Positions 38,439-47,039 of a stretch of DNA of 64,000 bases are shown in pieces. Every line of letters starts with the position of its first letter. Position 1 is the stretch's first letter. The position numbers were made by a program, and so were the translations under genes. The stretch spans positions 114,665-178,664 of the forward strand of contig NZ_JAHBZJ010000007.1 in NCBI RefSeq assembly GCF_019635455.1. Direction: 5' to 3'. Source of the stretch: Sphingomonas sp. (GTDB lineage: Bacteria; Pseudomonadota; Alphaproteobacteria; Sphingomonadales; Sphingomonadaceae). A model generated the notes under the pieces. That model worked only from the letters and a program-made list of their open reading frames with translations, did no database searches and was not told the origin of the DNA.

Positions 38439-40354
38439 CCGAACAGGCCGTGCAGATACCAGCTCAGGTCGCCGGTCGCGGCCCGCTCGCCATCGCCACG
38501 GCGGAACAGCCAGTACCGCCGGCCTTCTTCGTCCTCGACGCGGAAATAGTCGCGCATCGCATGGGTCTCGGCAGCCCGCTTCCACCATTCGCCGGCGATG
38601 CGTTCGGGGCCGTCGGCGCGGGCGACGCGGATCGTCCGCCCGCGCCAGGTGAAGCGGCGTGGCGGCTGGTCGGGCAGTTCGGCAAGGACGTGGTCGAGCC
38701 GTTCGGGACGGTGGAGCAGCCGCACCGGGCGCGGCCAGTCGGGCCGCCAGGGGTCGGGCGGATCGCGCGTATCGAGCTGGCGGACATCGTCCATACGCCG
38801 CCGCCCGCTGGCGAGGCGGGGCGGATCGAGCACGCCGTCGCGCGCCACGCTGCGTTCGGGTACGTCGCTTTCGGCCGGCCGGATGCGCCACAGCCGGCGC
38901 GGGCCGACCCGGGTGGCCAGCATATCGGCGAGCGGGGCGAGGTCGGGCGTCGTCGCCGCGTCCAGCCGCGCGTCGAACGGCTCCGCGGCGAGCGGATCGG
39001 CGCGGCGCACATGCAGGGTGATGGCATCGATGCCGAATCCCGGCTCGATCGTTTCGATCCGCCGCGCGATCAGGCGCAGCAGGTGCATCGGGTCGCGGCT
39101 CGCCCGGGCCAGGCCGATGCGGATTTCCTGCGGCACGCCATCGACCCGCTCGGCGACCAGCTCGATCAGCCGCGCACCCAGGCCCGCCCCCTCCAGCACG
39201 GCGCATAGCTCCGGCGCCAGCGCGGCGATCCAGTGGGCGATCGCCTCGGCGGTGCCGATCGGCTCGGCAAAGCGGCGCTGGACGCGGATCGGGTCGCGCG
39301 GCACGACCGGATCGATCGGTTCCGCCAGCGTTCCCAGCGCCTGTTCGAGCCGGGTGACGAGCGTACCCCCGAACCGGCGCCTGAGCGGAGCGCGGGGCAG
39401 GCCGGCAAGCGCGCCGATGCGATCAATGCCGAGCCGGCGGAGCAGCTCGATCTCCGCCGGATCGACCCGCAAGGCGGCGATCGGCAACGGGGCGAGCGCG
39501 GCGGCATGATCGCCCGGCGCGCACAGGCTCAGCCTGTTTCCGCCATAATGGGCGATCGCCCAGGCGGCGCCGGGCGTGTCGGCGACGGCGATCCGCGCTC
39601 CATGGCCATGGCGGGCGAGCAGGCGCAGGATGCGGTGCGCCATCGCCGCCTCGCCACCATATAGGTGCGCGACACCGCTCAGGTCGATCAACAGCGTATC
39701 GGCGCCTTCCACCGCCACGCCGGGCGCCCAGCGCCGGGCGGCCAGCGTGGCGAGCCGGTCGAGCGCGGCGCGGTCCCCCTGCGGGTCGGCGGGGCGGACA
39801 TCCAGCCCCGGCACCATCGCCCGCGCCTGCGTCACCGCCATCCCCGGCAGGATGCCGATCGCCCGCGCCGCTGGCGAGGCGGCGGCGACGAGGATGCGGT
39901 TGCCCTGACGGATCGAGGTGACGGTCGCGCCCGGTTCGGCGCGGGGCGGCGGCGGCGATTGGGGCGTGAAGGGCCGGTCGGGCCTGCCCGCCGGAATCTG
40001 CTTGCCGACCTCGTCCGATTGCATCGGGTGGAAGGGGTTGCCCGCCGCCTCGTCGCGGCGACCCAGTTCGCGGGTCGGCGGGCGCTGGTGCGCGGGCAGC
40101 GCGGCGATCTGGCGTTCCCGTTCGATCCGCGCGGGGGGCGCGGCGCCATGATCCTGTCGCGCCCAGCGCGCGCCGGGGCGCCATCCGCCGCCGCGCGGGA
40201 CCGAACAGGCGATCCCCTGCTCGGCGATCGCACCGGTGCGCAGCGCGTCGATCCCGGCCGGTTCGCCGGGATCAGGCGGCGCGGCGGGTGGCTCCGCCTG
40301 CCGCAGCCGTTCGATGGGCCAGTCGGGCAGGTAGAGCGCAGCGACCCGTTTCAT
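38435..40354 (-). CDS. imuB: ImuB, catalytically inactive Y-family polymerase homologue
   Basis: Mutasome hub of 639 residues that bridges ImuA, DnaE2 and the beta clamp. The Y-family fold is recognisable (LVAAASPAARAIGILPGMAVTQARA, LLIDLSGVAHLYGGE). The acidic residues of active Y polymerases are absent: the start reads ALYLPDWPIERL and the second site GADTLLIDLSG, as expected for ImuB. Residues ~21-143 are a Pro/Arg-rich insert not found in ordinary Y polymerases. GGAGG lies eight bases before the ATG. It overlaps imuA by 83 bases and dnaE2 by four. Confidence 0.93.
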   Translation of the reverse strand: MKRVAALYLPDWPIERLRQAEPPAAPPDPGEPAGIDALRTGAIAEQGIACSVPRGGGWRPGARWARQDHGAAPPARIERERQIAALPAHQRPPTRELGRRDEAAGNPFHPMQSDEVGKQIPAGRPDRPFTPQSPPPPRAEPGATVTSIRQGNRILVAAASPAARAIGILPGMAVTQARAMVPGLDVRPADPQGDRAALDRLATLAARRWAPGVAVEGADTLLIDLSGVAHLYGGEAAMAHRILRLLARHGHGARIAVADTPGAAWAIAHYGGNRLSLCAPGDHAAALAPLPIAALRVDPAEIELLRRLGIDRIGALAGLPRAPLRRRFGGTLVTRLEQALGTLAEPIDPVVPRDPIRVQRRFAEPIGTAEAIAHWIAALAPELCAVLEGAGLGARLIELVAERVDGVPQEIRIGLARASRDPMHLLRLIARRIETIEPGFGIDAITLHVRRADPLAAEPFDARLDAATTPDLAPLADMLATRVGPRRLWRIRPAESDVPERSVARDGVLDPPRLASGRRRMDDVRQLDTRDPPDPWRPDWPRPVRLLHRPERLDHVLAELPDQPPRRFTWRGRTIRVARADGPERIAGEWWKRAAETHAMRDYFRVEDEEGRRYWLFRRGDGERAATGDLSWYLHGLFG

Positions 40355-41018
40355 CGCACGCCTCCACTTGGATGTCGAAGGGATCGCCCCCCTTTTGCCG
40401 GGCGAGCGACAGCTGCCAGCGCGCCCGGCCCACCCCTTCGACCGGCAGCGGTGCCGAGGGCGCACTCGCCACGCGCCAGCGGGTGACGGCGGCGGACGGT
40501 GCGCCCAGCGGATCGCCGGCCTGTCGCGGATGGCGCTTCATCAACAGCGCGACGGTCCGCCCGCCCTCCGCAGCGAGCTGGAGCCGGCGCGTGGCGGGCA
40601 TGGCGACGCGCCGGGCCTCGCCCACCACTGCACCCAGGCCCCGATGGCGCAGCCCTTCCTCCATGATCGCCAGCAATTCGGCGTCGTCGGCCGCTTCTGC
40701 ATACAGTACCCGCTTGGGCGCGAGCCCCGCCTGATACAGGCCCGGCGCGAACAGGTCGCGGCGGCGCACCACCCATAATACCGGCCCCCATGCCCGCGCG
40801 GCGATGCCCGCGACGAACAGCGTCGCGGCCGCGTCGTCGGTCAGGTCCGGGGTCGCTGCCGCCACCTCGTGCAGCGCGTCGAGCCGCAGCCCGCCATCGG
40901 CGAGCCGGGCGTCGAGCCGCGACAATCCGAAGGGCAGCACCGGCCGGCGGCGAAAACCGCTGGCTTCGATGCCGCGCAGCGTCTCGCGCAGCTGGCTGAT
41001 GACGGCGGGATCGGCCAT
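40272..41018 (-). CDS. imuA: ImuA, RecA-like mutasome protein
   Basis: RecA/SulA-related accessory protein of about 248 residues, first gene of the DNA-damage mutagenesis cassette. Family features include the N-terminal RPVLPFGLSRLDARLADGGL, LDALHEVAAA and the central WVVRRRDLFAPGLYQAGL. The Walker A lysine motif is not obvious, as in other ImuA proteins. ATG 41018 (MADPAVISQL) is chosen; a TTG four codons earlier has poor spacing. A LexA box lies 33 bases upstream. Confidence 0.92.
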   Translation of the reverse strand: MADPAVISQLRETLRGIEASGFRRRPVLPFGLSRLDARLADGGLRLDALHEVAAATPDLTDDAAATLFVAGIAARAWGPVLWVVRRRDLFAPGLYQAGLAPKRVLYAEAADDAELLAIMEEGLRHRGLGAVVGEARRVAMPATRRLQLAAEGGRTVALLMKRHPRQAGDPLGAPSAAVTRWRVASAPSAPLPVEGVGRARWQLSLARQKGGDPFDIQVEACDETGRCALPARLAHRTAAAGGATRRAA

Positions 41019-41050
41019 GCCGACGCGCAAACTCCGACTCGGGTTGAATT

Positions 41051-41065
41051 GTTCCTATTTTGTTC
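41051..41065. promoter_or_regulatory. SOS (LexA) box upstream of imuA
   Basis: Exact alphaproteobacterial LexA direct repeat GTTC-N7-GTTC (GTTCCTATTTTGTTC). It overlaps the predicted -10 region of imuA, so bound LexA would block the promoter until DNA damage. Confidence 0.88.
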
Positions 41066-41084
41066 CAATACGCCCCTGAGTCAA
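41057..41084 (-). promoter_or_regulatory. predicted imuA promoter
   Basis: On the minus strand, TTGACT and CAAAAT are separated by 16 bases. The -10 box lies inside the LexA box. A second TTGACT (41095-41100) is an alternative -35 but is badly spaced. Confidence 0.5.
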
Positions 41085-41160
41085 TGCGTGCCGGAGTCAA
41101 CTTGCCAATCGGCGGGTGATGCGTATCATCCCTCTATCACACCACCTTCAGGGGAATTCG

Positions 41161-43338
41161 ATGAAGCCCGTTTCCGGCGCGATCCTGCTTGCCACCACCT
41201 CCTTCCTTGCAACGTCCACCGCCGCCGAGGCCCGACCGATGCCCCAGAGTGCAACGACCCCCGCGACACCGGCGAGCGCCGCCGCGCCCGATCCCGCGCC
41301 GATGCTCGACAAATGGCCCGGCCCCTATGAAGGGGTGCCGCAGTGGGACAAGGTGACCCCGGCGATGTTCCCCGCCGCTTTCGAAAAGGGCATGGCCGAA
41401 GCGCGCGCCGCCTTCGCCAAAATCCGCGACAATCCGGCCGCACCCACCTTTGCCAACACGATCGAGGCGAGCGAGAAATCGACGACCTCGATCAGCCGCA
41501 TCTTCCCGGTCTGGGGCGTCTATACCAGCAACCTCGCCACGCCGCAGGTTCAGGCGATCGCGCGTGAATGGAGTCCGAAACTCTCGGCCTTCTTCACCGA
41601 ACTCAACCTCGACCCCAAAATGTTCCAGCGGGTGAAGACGCTGTACGACGCGCGCGATACGCTCGGCCTCAACGTCCAGCAGATGCGCCTGCTCGAGCGC
41701 ACCTATCGCGATTACGTCACCTCCGGCGCGCTGCTCGACGCGGGGCAGAAGGCCGAGATCAAGCGGATCAACGGTGCGCTCTCGACGCTCTACACCGAGT
41801 TCAGCCGCAAGGTGCTTGCAGATGAAGAGACCGCGATCATCGTCGATGAGTCCGCACAACTCGCCGGCCTGCCCGACAGTTTCAAGGCCAGCCTGGCCGA
41901 AGAGGCGAAGGCGCGCGGACAGGCGGGCAAATGGGCGATCAAGAACACCCGTTCGTCGATGCAGCCGTTCCTGATGTACGCCACCAATCGCGACCTGCGC
42001 GAAAAGGTGTACAACGCCTATATCAACCGTGGCGACAATGGCGATGCGAACGACACCAACGCGACGATCGCCAGCATCCTGAAGCTGCGCCAGGAACGCG
42101 CGAAGATCCTCGGTTTCAAGAACCATGCCTGGTATCGCATGGACGACACCATGGCGGAAACGCCCGACAATGCGATGAAGCTGATGATGTCGGTCTGGCC
42201 GGCGGCGGTCGCGCGGGTGAAACAGGAGGTCGCCGACATGCAGGCGCTCGCCGATCAGGAAGCGGCGGCGGGCAAGGGGCCAAAGATCACCATCCAGCCC
42301 TGGGACTATCGCTTTTACGCCGAAAAGGTGCGCAAGGCGAAATATGACCTCGATGAAAGCGAGGTGAAGCCGTATCTCGAACTGAACAATATCCTTCAGG
42401 GCGCTTTCTACGCGGCAGGCCGCCTCTACGGCCTCGAATTCACCGAAAACACCGGCAAGATCCCCGTATTCCACCCCGATGTCCGCACGTTCGAGGTGAC
42501 GCGCGGGGGCAAGCCGGTCGGCATTTTCTACTTCGATGCGTTCGCGCGCGCCGGCAAGCGGTCGGGTGCCTGGGCGACCAGCTATCGCAGCCGTTCGGGG
42601 CTGCGGGGCGACAACATCGTGCTGGCGTCGAACAACAACAATTTCACCAAGGGCGGCGCGGGCGAGCCGACGCTCATCAGCATCGACGACGCCTCGACGC
42701 TGTTCCATGAATTCGGCCATGCGCTGCACAGCCTGCTCGGCAAGGTCTATTATCCCGGCCTCGCCGGCACCCCGCGCGACTTTGTCGAATATCCCAGCCA
42801 GGTGAACGAGAACTGGTTGCTCACCCCCGACGTGCTCAACCGCTATGCCAAACATTACAGGACCGGCGAGCCGATTCCGGCCGCGCTGGTCGCGAAGATC
42901 GAAAAGGCATCGACCTTCAACCAGGGGTTCGACACGGTGGAATATCTCTCTTCCGCGATCGTCGATATGAAGCTGCACAATCGCGACCAGCCGGTCACCG
43001 ATCCCGACGCGTTCGAACGCGAGACGCTGGCAGAGCTTGGCATGCCCAAGGAGATCGTGATGCGGCACCGCCTGCCGCAGTTCAATCACCTCTTCTCCTC
43101 CGACGCCTATTCCGCCGGCTATTATTCCTATCTGTGGTCGGAAACGATGGACGCCGACACCTGGGCCGCGTTCGAGGAGACGGGCGATGTCTGGAACAAG
43201 GGCGTCGCCGACAAATTCCGCACCATCCTGCTGGAAACGGGCAACGAAACCGATCGCAAGGATGCCTATCGCGCGTTTCGCGGGCGCGATCCCGACGTGA
43301 AGGCGCTGTTCAAGCGGCGCGGCTTTCCGACCGAATAA
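41161..43338 (+). CDS. M3-family zinc metallopeptidase (peptidyl-dipeptidase Dcp-like), exported
   Basis: Thimet-type oligopeptidase of 725 residues. The zinc site HEFGH is at 516-520 in STLFHEFGHALHSLL, with the downstream glutamate in DFVEYPSQVNENWL. This start has AGGGGA six bases upstream and yields a signal peptide (MKPVSGAILLATTSFLATST, cut near AEA), so it should act in the periplasm; the earlier in-frame ATG at 41116 would bury it. By family it degrades short peptides, releasing C-terminal dipeptides. It is divergent from the SOS operon. Confidence 0.92.
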   Translation: MKPVSGAILLATTSFLATSTAAEARPMPQSATTPATPASAAAPDPAPMLDKWPGPYEGVPQWDKVTPAMFPAAFEKGMAEARAAFAKIRDNPAAPTFANTIEASEKSTTSISRIFPVWGVYTSNLATPQVQAIAREWSPKLSAFFTELNLDPKMFQRVKTLYDARDTLGLNVQQMRLLERTYRDYVTSGALLDAGQKAEIKRINGALSTLYTEFSRKVLADEETAIIVDESAQLAGLPDSFKASLAEEAKARGQAGKWAIKNTRSSMQPFLMYATNRDLREKVYNAYINRGDNGDANDTNATIASILKLRQERAKILGFKNHAWYRMDDTMAETPDNAMKLMMSVWPAAVARVKQEVADMQALADQEAAAGKGPKITIQPWDYRFYAEKVRKAKYDLDESEVKPYLELNNILQGAFYAAGRLYGLEFTENTGKIPVFHPDVRTFEVTRGGKPVGIFYFDAFARAGKRSGAWATSYRSRSGLRGDNIVLASNNNNFTKGGAGEPTLISIDDASTLFHEFGHALHSLLGKVYYPGLAGTPRDFVEYPSQVNENWLLTPDVLNRYAKHYRTGEPIPAALVAKIEKASTFNQGFDTVEYLSSAIVDMKLHNRDQPVTDPDAFERETLAELGMPKEIVMRHRLPQFNHLFSSDAYSAGYYSYLWSETMDADTWAAFEETGDVWNKGVADKFRTILLETGNETDRKDAYRAFRGRDPDVKALFKRRGFPTE

Positions 43339-43379
43339 AGGTTGGGGCGGGCGGGCCGGTAACGGTCCGCACCGGGCAT

Positions 43380-43418
43380 GGAAAAGGCGGCGACCCGATC
43401 CGGGGCGCCGCCTTTTCC
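43380..43418. terminator. strong bidirectional terminator between the M3 peptidase and metK
   Basis: Perfect 13-bp stem, GGAAAAGGCGGCG with CGCCGCCTTTTCC, and a 13-base loop. Runs of A on one side and T on the other make it an effective Rho-independent terminator in both directions for the two convergent genes. Confidence 0.85.
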
Positions 43419-43437
43419 TGTTCGTCCGTGTCGGGCG

Positions 43438-44646
43438 TCAGGCCAGCGCGGCCTTCAGATCCTCGACCAGATCGGTGCGCTCCCACGGGAAGAAGTCGCC
43501 TTCCGCCTTGCGGCCGAAATGGCCATAGGCGGCGGTGCGCGCATAGATCGGCTTGTTGAGGCCCAGATGCGTGCGGATGCCGCGCGGAGTCAGGCCGCCC
43601 AGCTTCTCGATCTTGCCGATCGCTGCCTCGATCCGGTCGTCGCCGACGGTGCCGGTGCCATGGGTATCGACATAGAGCGACAGCGGCTTGCTGACGCCGA
43701 TCGCATAGGCCAGCTGGATCGTGCAGCGCTGGGCCAGGCCGGCGGCGACGATATTCTTCGCCAGATAGCGGGTGATATAGGCCGCCGAACGATCGACCTT
43801 GGTCGGATCCTTGCCGCTGAACGCGCCGCCGCCATGGGGCGCGGCGCCGCCATAGGTATCGACGATGATCTTGCGCCCGGTCAGGCCGGCATCGCCGTCA
43901 GGACCGCCGATCTCGAACGATCCGGTCGGGTTGATGTGATAGACGGTTTCGTCCGACAGCAGGTCGGCCGGGATCACATCCGCGACCACCGACTTCACAT
44001 AGGCGTGCAGCTCGGCTTCCTTTTCGCCCGCGTCATAGCCCGGCGCGTGCTGGGTCGACACGACGATCGCGGTGCAGGCGACGGGCTTGCTGCCCTCATA
44101 GCGCAGCGTGACCTGGCTCTTCGTGTCCGGCTCCAGGAACGGTGCCTTCTTCGAATGACGGTCGGCCGCCATCTGCTCCAGGATCTTGTGGCTGTAATAG
44201 AGGGTGGCCGGCATCAGATCGGGGGTATCGTCGGCGGCATAGCCGAACATGATCCCCTGATCGCCCGCGCCCTCGTCCTTGTTGCCACTGGCGTCCACGC
44301 CCTGGGCGATGTGCGCCGACTGGCCGTGCAGGTTGTTCTCGAAGCGAAGCGTTTCCCAGTGGAAGCCGTCCTGCTCATATCCGATCTTCCGGACGGTATC
44401 GCGCACCGTCTTTTCGATCTCTTCCTTGGCGCCCGGCGCCCATGCGCCATTTTCATAGACGCCCTTGCAGCGGATTTCGCCCGCCAGCACGACCAGCTGG
44501 GTCGTGGTCAGCGTTTCACAGGCGATGCGCGCTTCGGGATCCTTGGACAGGAACAGATCGACGATCGCGTCCGAAATCTGGTCCGACACCTTGTCGGGAT
44601 GACCCTCGGAAACCGATTCGGAGGTAAAGAGATAGCTGGAACGCAT
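43438..44646 (-). CDS. metK: S-adenosylmethionine synthase
   Basis: Enzyme of 402 residues making SAM from methionine and ATP. It starts [20 protein letters not shown], with the ATP/metal motif, and contains [12 protein letters not shown] and [19 protein letters not shown]. The start sits 80 bases after the lnt stop; the longer open frame is antisense noise. The 5' leader holds a dyad (see next entry) that may be an operator. No SAM riboswitch fold was recognised. Confidence 0.97.
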   Translation of the reverse strand: MRSSYLFTSESVSEGHPDKVSDQISDAIVDLFLSKDPEARIACETLTTTQLVVLAGEIRCKGVYENGAWAPGAKEEIEKTVRDTVRKIGYEQDGFHWETLRFENNLHGQSAHIAQGVDASGNKDEGAGDQGIMFGYAADDTPDLMPATLYYSHKILEQMAADRHSKKAPFLEPDTKSQVTLRYEGSKPVACTAIVVSTQHAPGYDAGEKEAELHAYVKSVVADVIPADLLSDETVYHINPTGSFEIGGPDGDAGLTGRKIIVDTYGGAAPHGGGAFSGKDPTKVDRSAAYITRYLAKNIVAAGLAQRCTIQLAYAIGVSKPLSLYVDTHGTGTVGDDRIEAAIGKIEKLGGLTPRGIRTHLGLNKPIYARTAAYGHFGRKAEGDFFPWERTDLVEDLKAALA

Positions 44647-44699
44647 GATTTTCCTCGAAAAATGGCTGGGCCGTTGCCATGCCCGTGGCCGGAAACACG

Positions 44700-44719
44700 A
44701 TATAAAGTTTTCCTTATAT
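44700..44719. promoter_or_regulatory. AT-rich dyad upstream of metK, possible operator
   Basis: ATATAAAGTTTTCCTTATAT forms an imperfect palindrome (seven of ten pairs, arms ATATAA and TTATAT). It lies 54-73 bases upstream of the metK start and is strikingly AT-rich for this genome. It could be a promoter, an operator for a methionine-cycle repressor, or both. Confidence 0.45.
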
Positions 44720-44726
44720 GTCGCCC

Positions 44727-46280
44727 CTAGCGGGCGAAGCGGCGAATGGCAATCGCGATCGCGAACAGCACGGCCGCACTCAGCAGCACCATCCAGTTGC
44801 CGATCCGGGCGAACGGTGTCGGCGGCAATGCGACCGGCATGACGGCCTCGATCGCCCGGGCTTCGCCCGGTGCCGCCGCAGCGACCAGCCGGCCGCGCGC
44901 GTCGATGATCGCCGATATGCCGGTCGGGGTCGCGCGCAGGATGGGCAGCCCTTCCTCGATCGCGCGCATCCGCGCCTGGGCGAGATGCTGGGGTGGTCCC
45001 CAGCGGCCGAACCACGCGTCGTTGGACGGGTTGAACAGGATCGACGGACGATGCGCGGGATCGACCGTCTGGCCCGAAAAGATGATCTCGTAACAGATCT
45101 GCATCCCGACCTGCCCGAAGCCGGGGATCGTCATCGTGCGCGGCCCGGGACCCGGATCATAGTCGATTTCGCCCGACACCAGCCGCGACAGGCCCAACGG
45201 CTGAAGGATCGCGCGCATCGGCAGATATTCCCCATAGGGGACCAGATGCGCCTTGTCGTACCGGCCGCGGATGCGCCCTTCGGGGTCGATCACGAACACC
45301 GAATTGCCCGCCGCATCGAGCACCCTGTCTCCGCCGAACAGCAATGCGGTGCCGCCGACCAGCGCCATGTCGCGCGGCCCCAGCGTCATCGCGATCATCC
45401 GGCGCACGGTGCGCGCATCGGCCTTGCTGTACCATTCGGGCGGGTATCCGTCCTCGACCCAGTAATCGACCGACCCCTCGGGCCATACGATCAGCCGGGG
45501 CGCCGGCCCGCCCGGCAGGATCGTCGCGCGGTCGTTGGACAGGCGGGTGAGCGCCTCCATCGCCTTGCGCGCATAGGTGCCGTCGAGCGTGGCCTCCTGT
45601 CCGATATTGGGCTGGACGACGCGCACGCGTGGCGCGTCGGGCGCGGTCGATGGCGCGGGGCTCGCCGGCGCACCGATCAGCGCGAGCAGGGCGAGCGGCG
45701 CGATGACCGCCGCCGCACCGCGCCATTGCCGCACGCTCGCGAGCAGGATCGCGCCCGCCGCCAGCATCGCGACGCCGGACAGCGCATAGGTGCCGATCCA
45801 CGCCGCCAGCGCGGCGATCCCCGGCACCGGCAGCCATGCAACGCCCAGCGGGTTCCACGGATAGCCGGTGAACATCACGCCGCGCAGCCATTCGGTGACG
45901 ATCCACGCCGCCGCCGCGGTCAGCACGAACCCGATGTCGATCGGGCGATTGCCCCGGTACCGCCAGGCCAGCCCCATCGCCATCGCGGGATAGACGGCGA
46001 GATACAGGGAAAGCAGCACCACGGCGGCATAGCCGAGCACCGGCGGCATCTTGTCCTGATAGTCGAACGCGTGCTGAATCCAGTTATCGCCGACGGTGAA
46101 ATGGCCAAGCCCGAACAGCCACCCGCGCAGCATCGCCTGGCGCAGTGTCGGCGCCTCATGGGTCAGCCGCAGCAGCAGCGCGAAGCAGGCCAGGCCGACG
46201 GCCCACCAGTCGAGCGGGGCGAAGGCGGTCGCCGAAACGGCGCCGGCGACGAGAGCGATCAGGCGGGGACGAGGCAGCAT
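44727..46280 (-). CDS. lnt: apolipoprotein N-acyltransferase
   Basis: Inner-membrane enzyme of 517 residues that adds the third acyl chain to lipoproteins. Several N-terminal membrane helices (about 1-200) precede a periplasmic nitrilase-like domain. The catalytic residues of the fold are visible: Glu in [10 protein letters not shown], Lys in [15 protein letters not shown] and Cys in MQICYEIIF. It sits in the conserved corC-lnt-metK order, although other genes now separate it from corC. Its presence fits the lipoproteins at the left end of the window. Confidence 0.95.
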   Translation of the reverse strand: MLPRPRLIALVAGAVSATAFAPLDWWAVGLACFALLLRLTHEAPTLRQAMLRGWLFGLGHFTVGDNWIQHAFDYQDKMPPVLGYAAVVLLSLYLAVYPAMAMGLAWRYRGNRPIDIGFVLTAAAAWIVTEWLRGVMFTGYPWNPLGVAWLPVPGIAALAAWIGTYALSGVAMLAAGAILLASVRQWRGAAAVIAPLALLALIGAPASPAPSTAPDAPRVRVVQPNIGQEATLDGTYARKAMEALTRLSNDRATILPGGPAPRLIVWPEGSVDYWVEDGYPPEWYSKADARTVRRMIAMTLGPRDMALVGGTALLFGGDRVLDAAGNSVFVIDPEGRIRGRYDKAHLVPYGEYLPMRAILQPLGLSRLVSGEIDYDPGPGPRTMTIPGFGQVGMQICYEIIFSGQTVDPAHRPSILFNPSNDAWFGRWGPPQHLAQARMRAIEEGLPILRATPTGISAIIDARGRLVAAAAPGEARAIEAVMPVALPPTPFARIGNWMVLLSAAVLFAIAIAIRRFAR

Positions 46281-46359
46281 CGCGCACCGCTATCGGGCCG
46301 AACCGTGACAGGCGCAAGCATCTGGCGTATTACCCTGCCATTACAGTTCAGGAGCATTC

Positions 46360-46662
46360 ATGGCCGATCCCGTCACCGTCGATATCCCGCACAAGCTGGG
46401 CCGCGACGCCGCCCGCGCCCGGCTCGCCGGCGGCGTGGGCAGGATCGGCAACATGATCCCGGGCGGGGCCGCGGTCGATCAGCGGTGGGAAGGCGACACG
46501 CTGTTCTTCACCGTCACCGCGCTGGGCCAGCGGGTCGCCAGCCGGCTCGACGTGTTCGACGACCGCGTTCATGCGCAGGTCGATCTGCCGCCGATGCTCG
46601 CGCTGTTCGCCGACAAGATTCGCGAGAAGTTGCAGCGTGAGGCGCCCAAGCTGCTCGAATGA
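46360..46662 (+). CDS. polyhydroxyalkanoic acid system family protein
   Basis: Small protein of 100 residues that fits the PHA-granule-region protein family (VDIPHKLGRDAARARL at the start, then a WEGDTLFFTVTALGQ core). Such proteins are found with polyhydroxyalkanoate genes, but no PHA synthase is in this window, and the role here is unknown. AGGAG precedes the ATG. The stop overlaps the next start (ATGA). Confidence 0.8.
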   Translation: MADPVTVDIPHKLGRDAARARLAGGVGRIGNMIPGGAAVDQRWEGDTLFFTVTALGQRVASRLDVFDDRVHAQVDLPPMLALFADKIREKLQREAPKLLE

Positions 46663-47039
46663 CGGAACCCGGCCCGGGTCTCGCGCTTTTTCCCGCCGAG
46701 GAGATGCGATATGACCCGCCCGGACTTTATCCGGCCGCAGGATGCCCGTTCGTGCCGGGCAGGCTGATGCGGCTTCCCCGACATCCCTGGCCCGCGGTCA
46801 TCACCGCGCTGTCGGTCACGCTCGGGCTGGGTAGCTGCGCCGGCGCGCTGATCGGTCAATATACGGTGACCGGGATGGCGATTCCGTCGCTCTATGCCGC
46901 CAACATTCCCGATCTGGGTGTCGCCGCCGCGCAACAGGTGCCGCCGCACGACGCGCCGGTGCGGGTCGATCCCGAAACGCCGCGTTACCTCAGCGCCAGC
47001 TACGGCTTGTCCGACGATTCGGGCTGGGCGCGCAACTGA
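46659..47039 (+). CDS. small membrane or exported protein, unknown function
   Basis: Protein of 126 residues with one hydrophobic segment (WPAVITALSVTLGLGSCAGALI, about 44-65). It overlaps the preceding gene by four bases, so coupled translation supports this start; internal ATGs nearer the hydrophobic segment are alternatives. 'LGSCAG' might be a late lipobox if an internal start is used. The 3' end overlaps the convergent sugar dehydrogenase by 40 bases. No family recognised. Confidence 0.55.
   Translation: MTEPGPGLALFPAEEMRYDPPGLYPAAGCPFVPGRLMRLPRHPWPAVITALSVTLGLGSCAGALIGQYTVTGMAIPSLYAANIPDLGVAAAQQVPPHDAPVRVDPETPRYLSASYGLSDDSGWARN

Noticed and set aside
41137..43089. Minus-strand open frame of 650 codons
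   Set aside because: Antisense to the M3 peptidase, whose HEFGH motif and signal peptide settle the coding strand.
44647..44726. SAM riboswitch in the metK leader
   Set aside because: The 80-base leader shows no pairing pattern that I recognise as SAM-II, SAM-V or SAM/SAH. Only the AT-rich dyad is notable.
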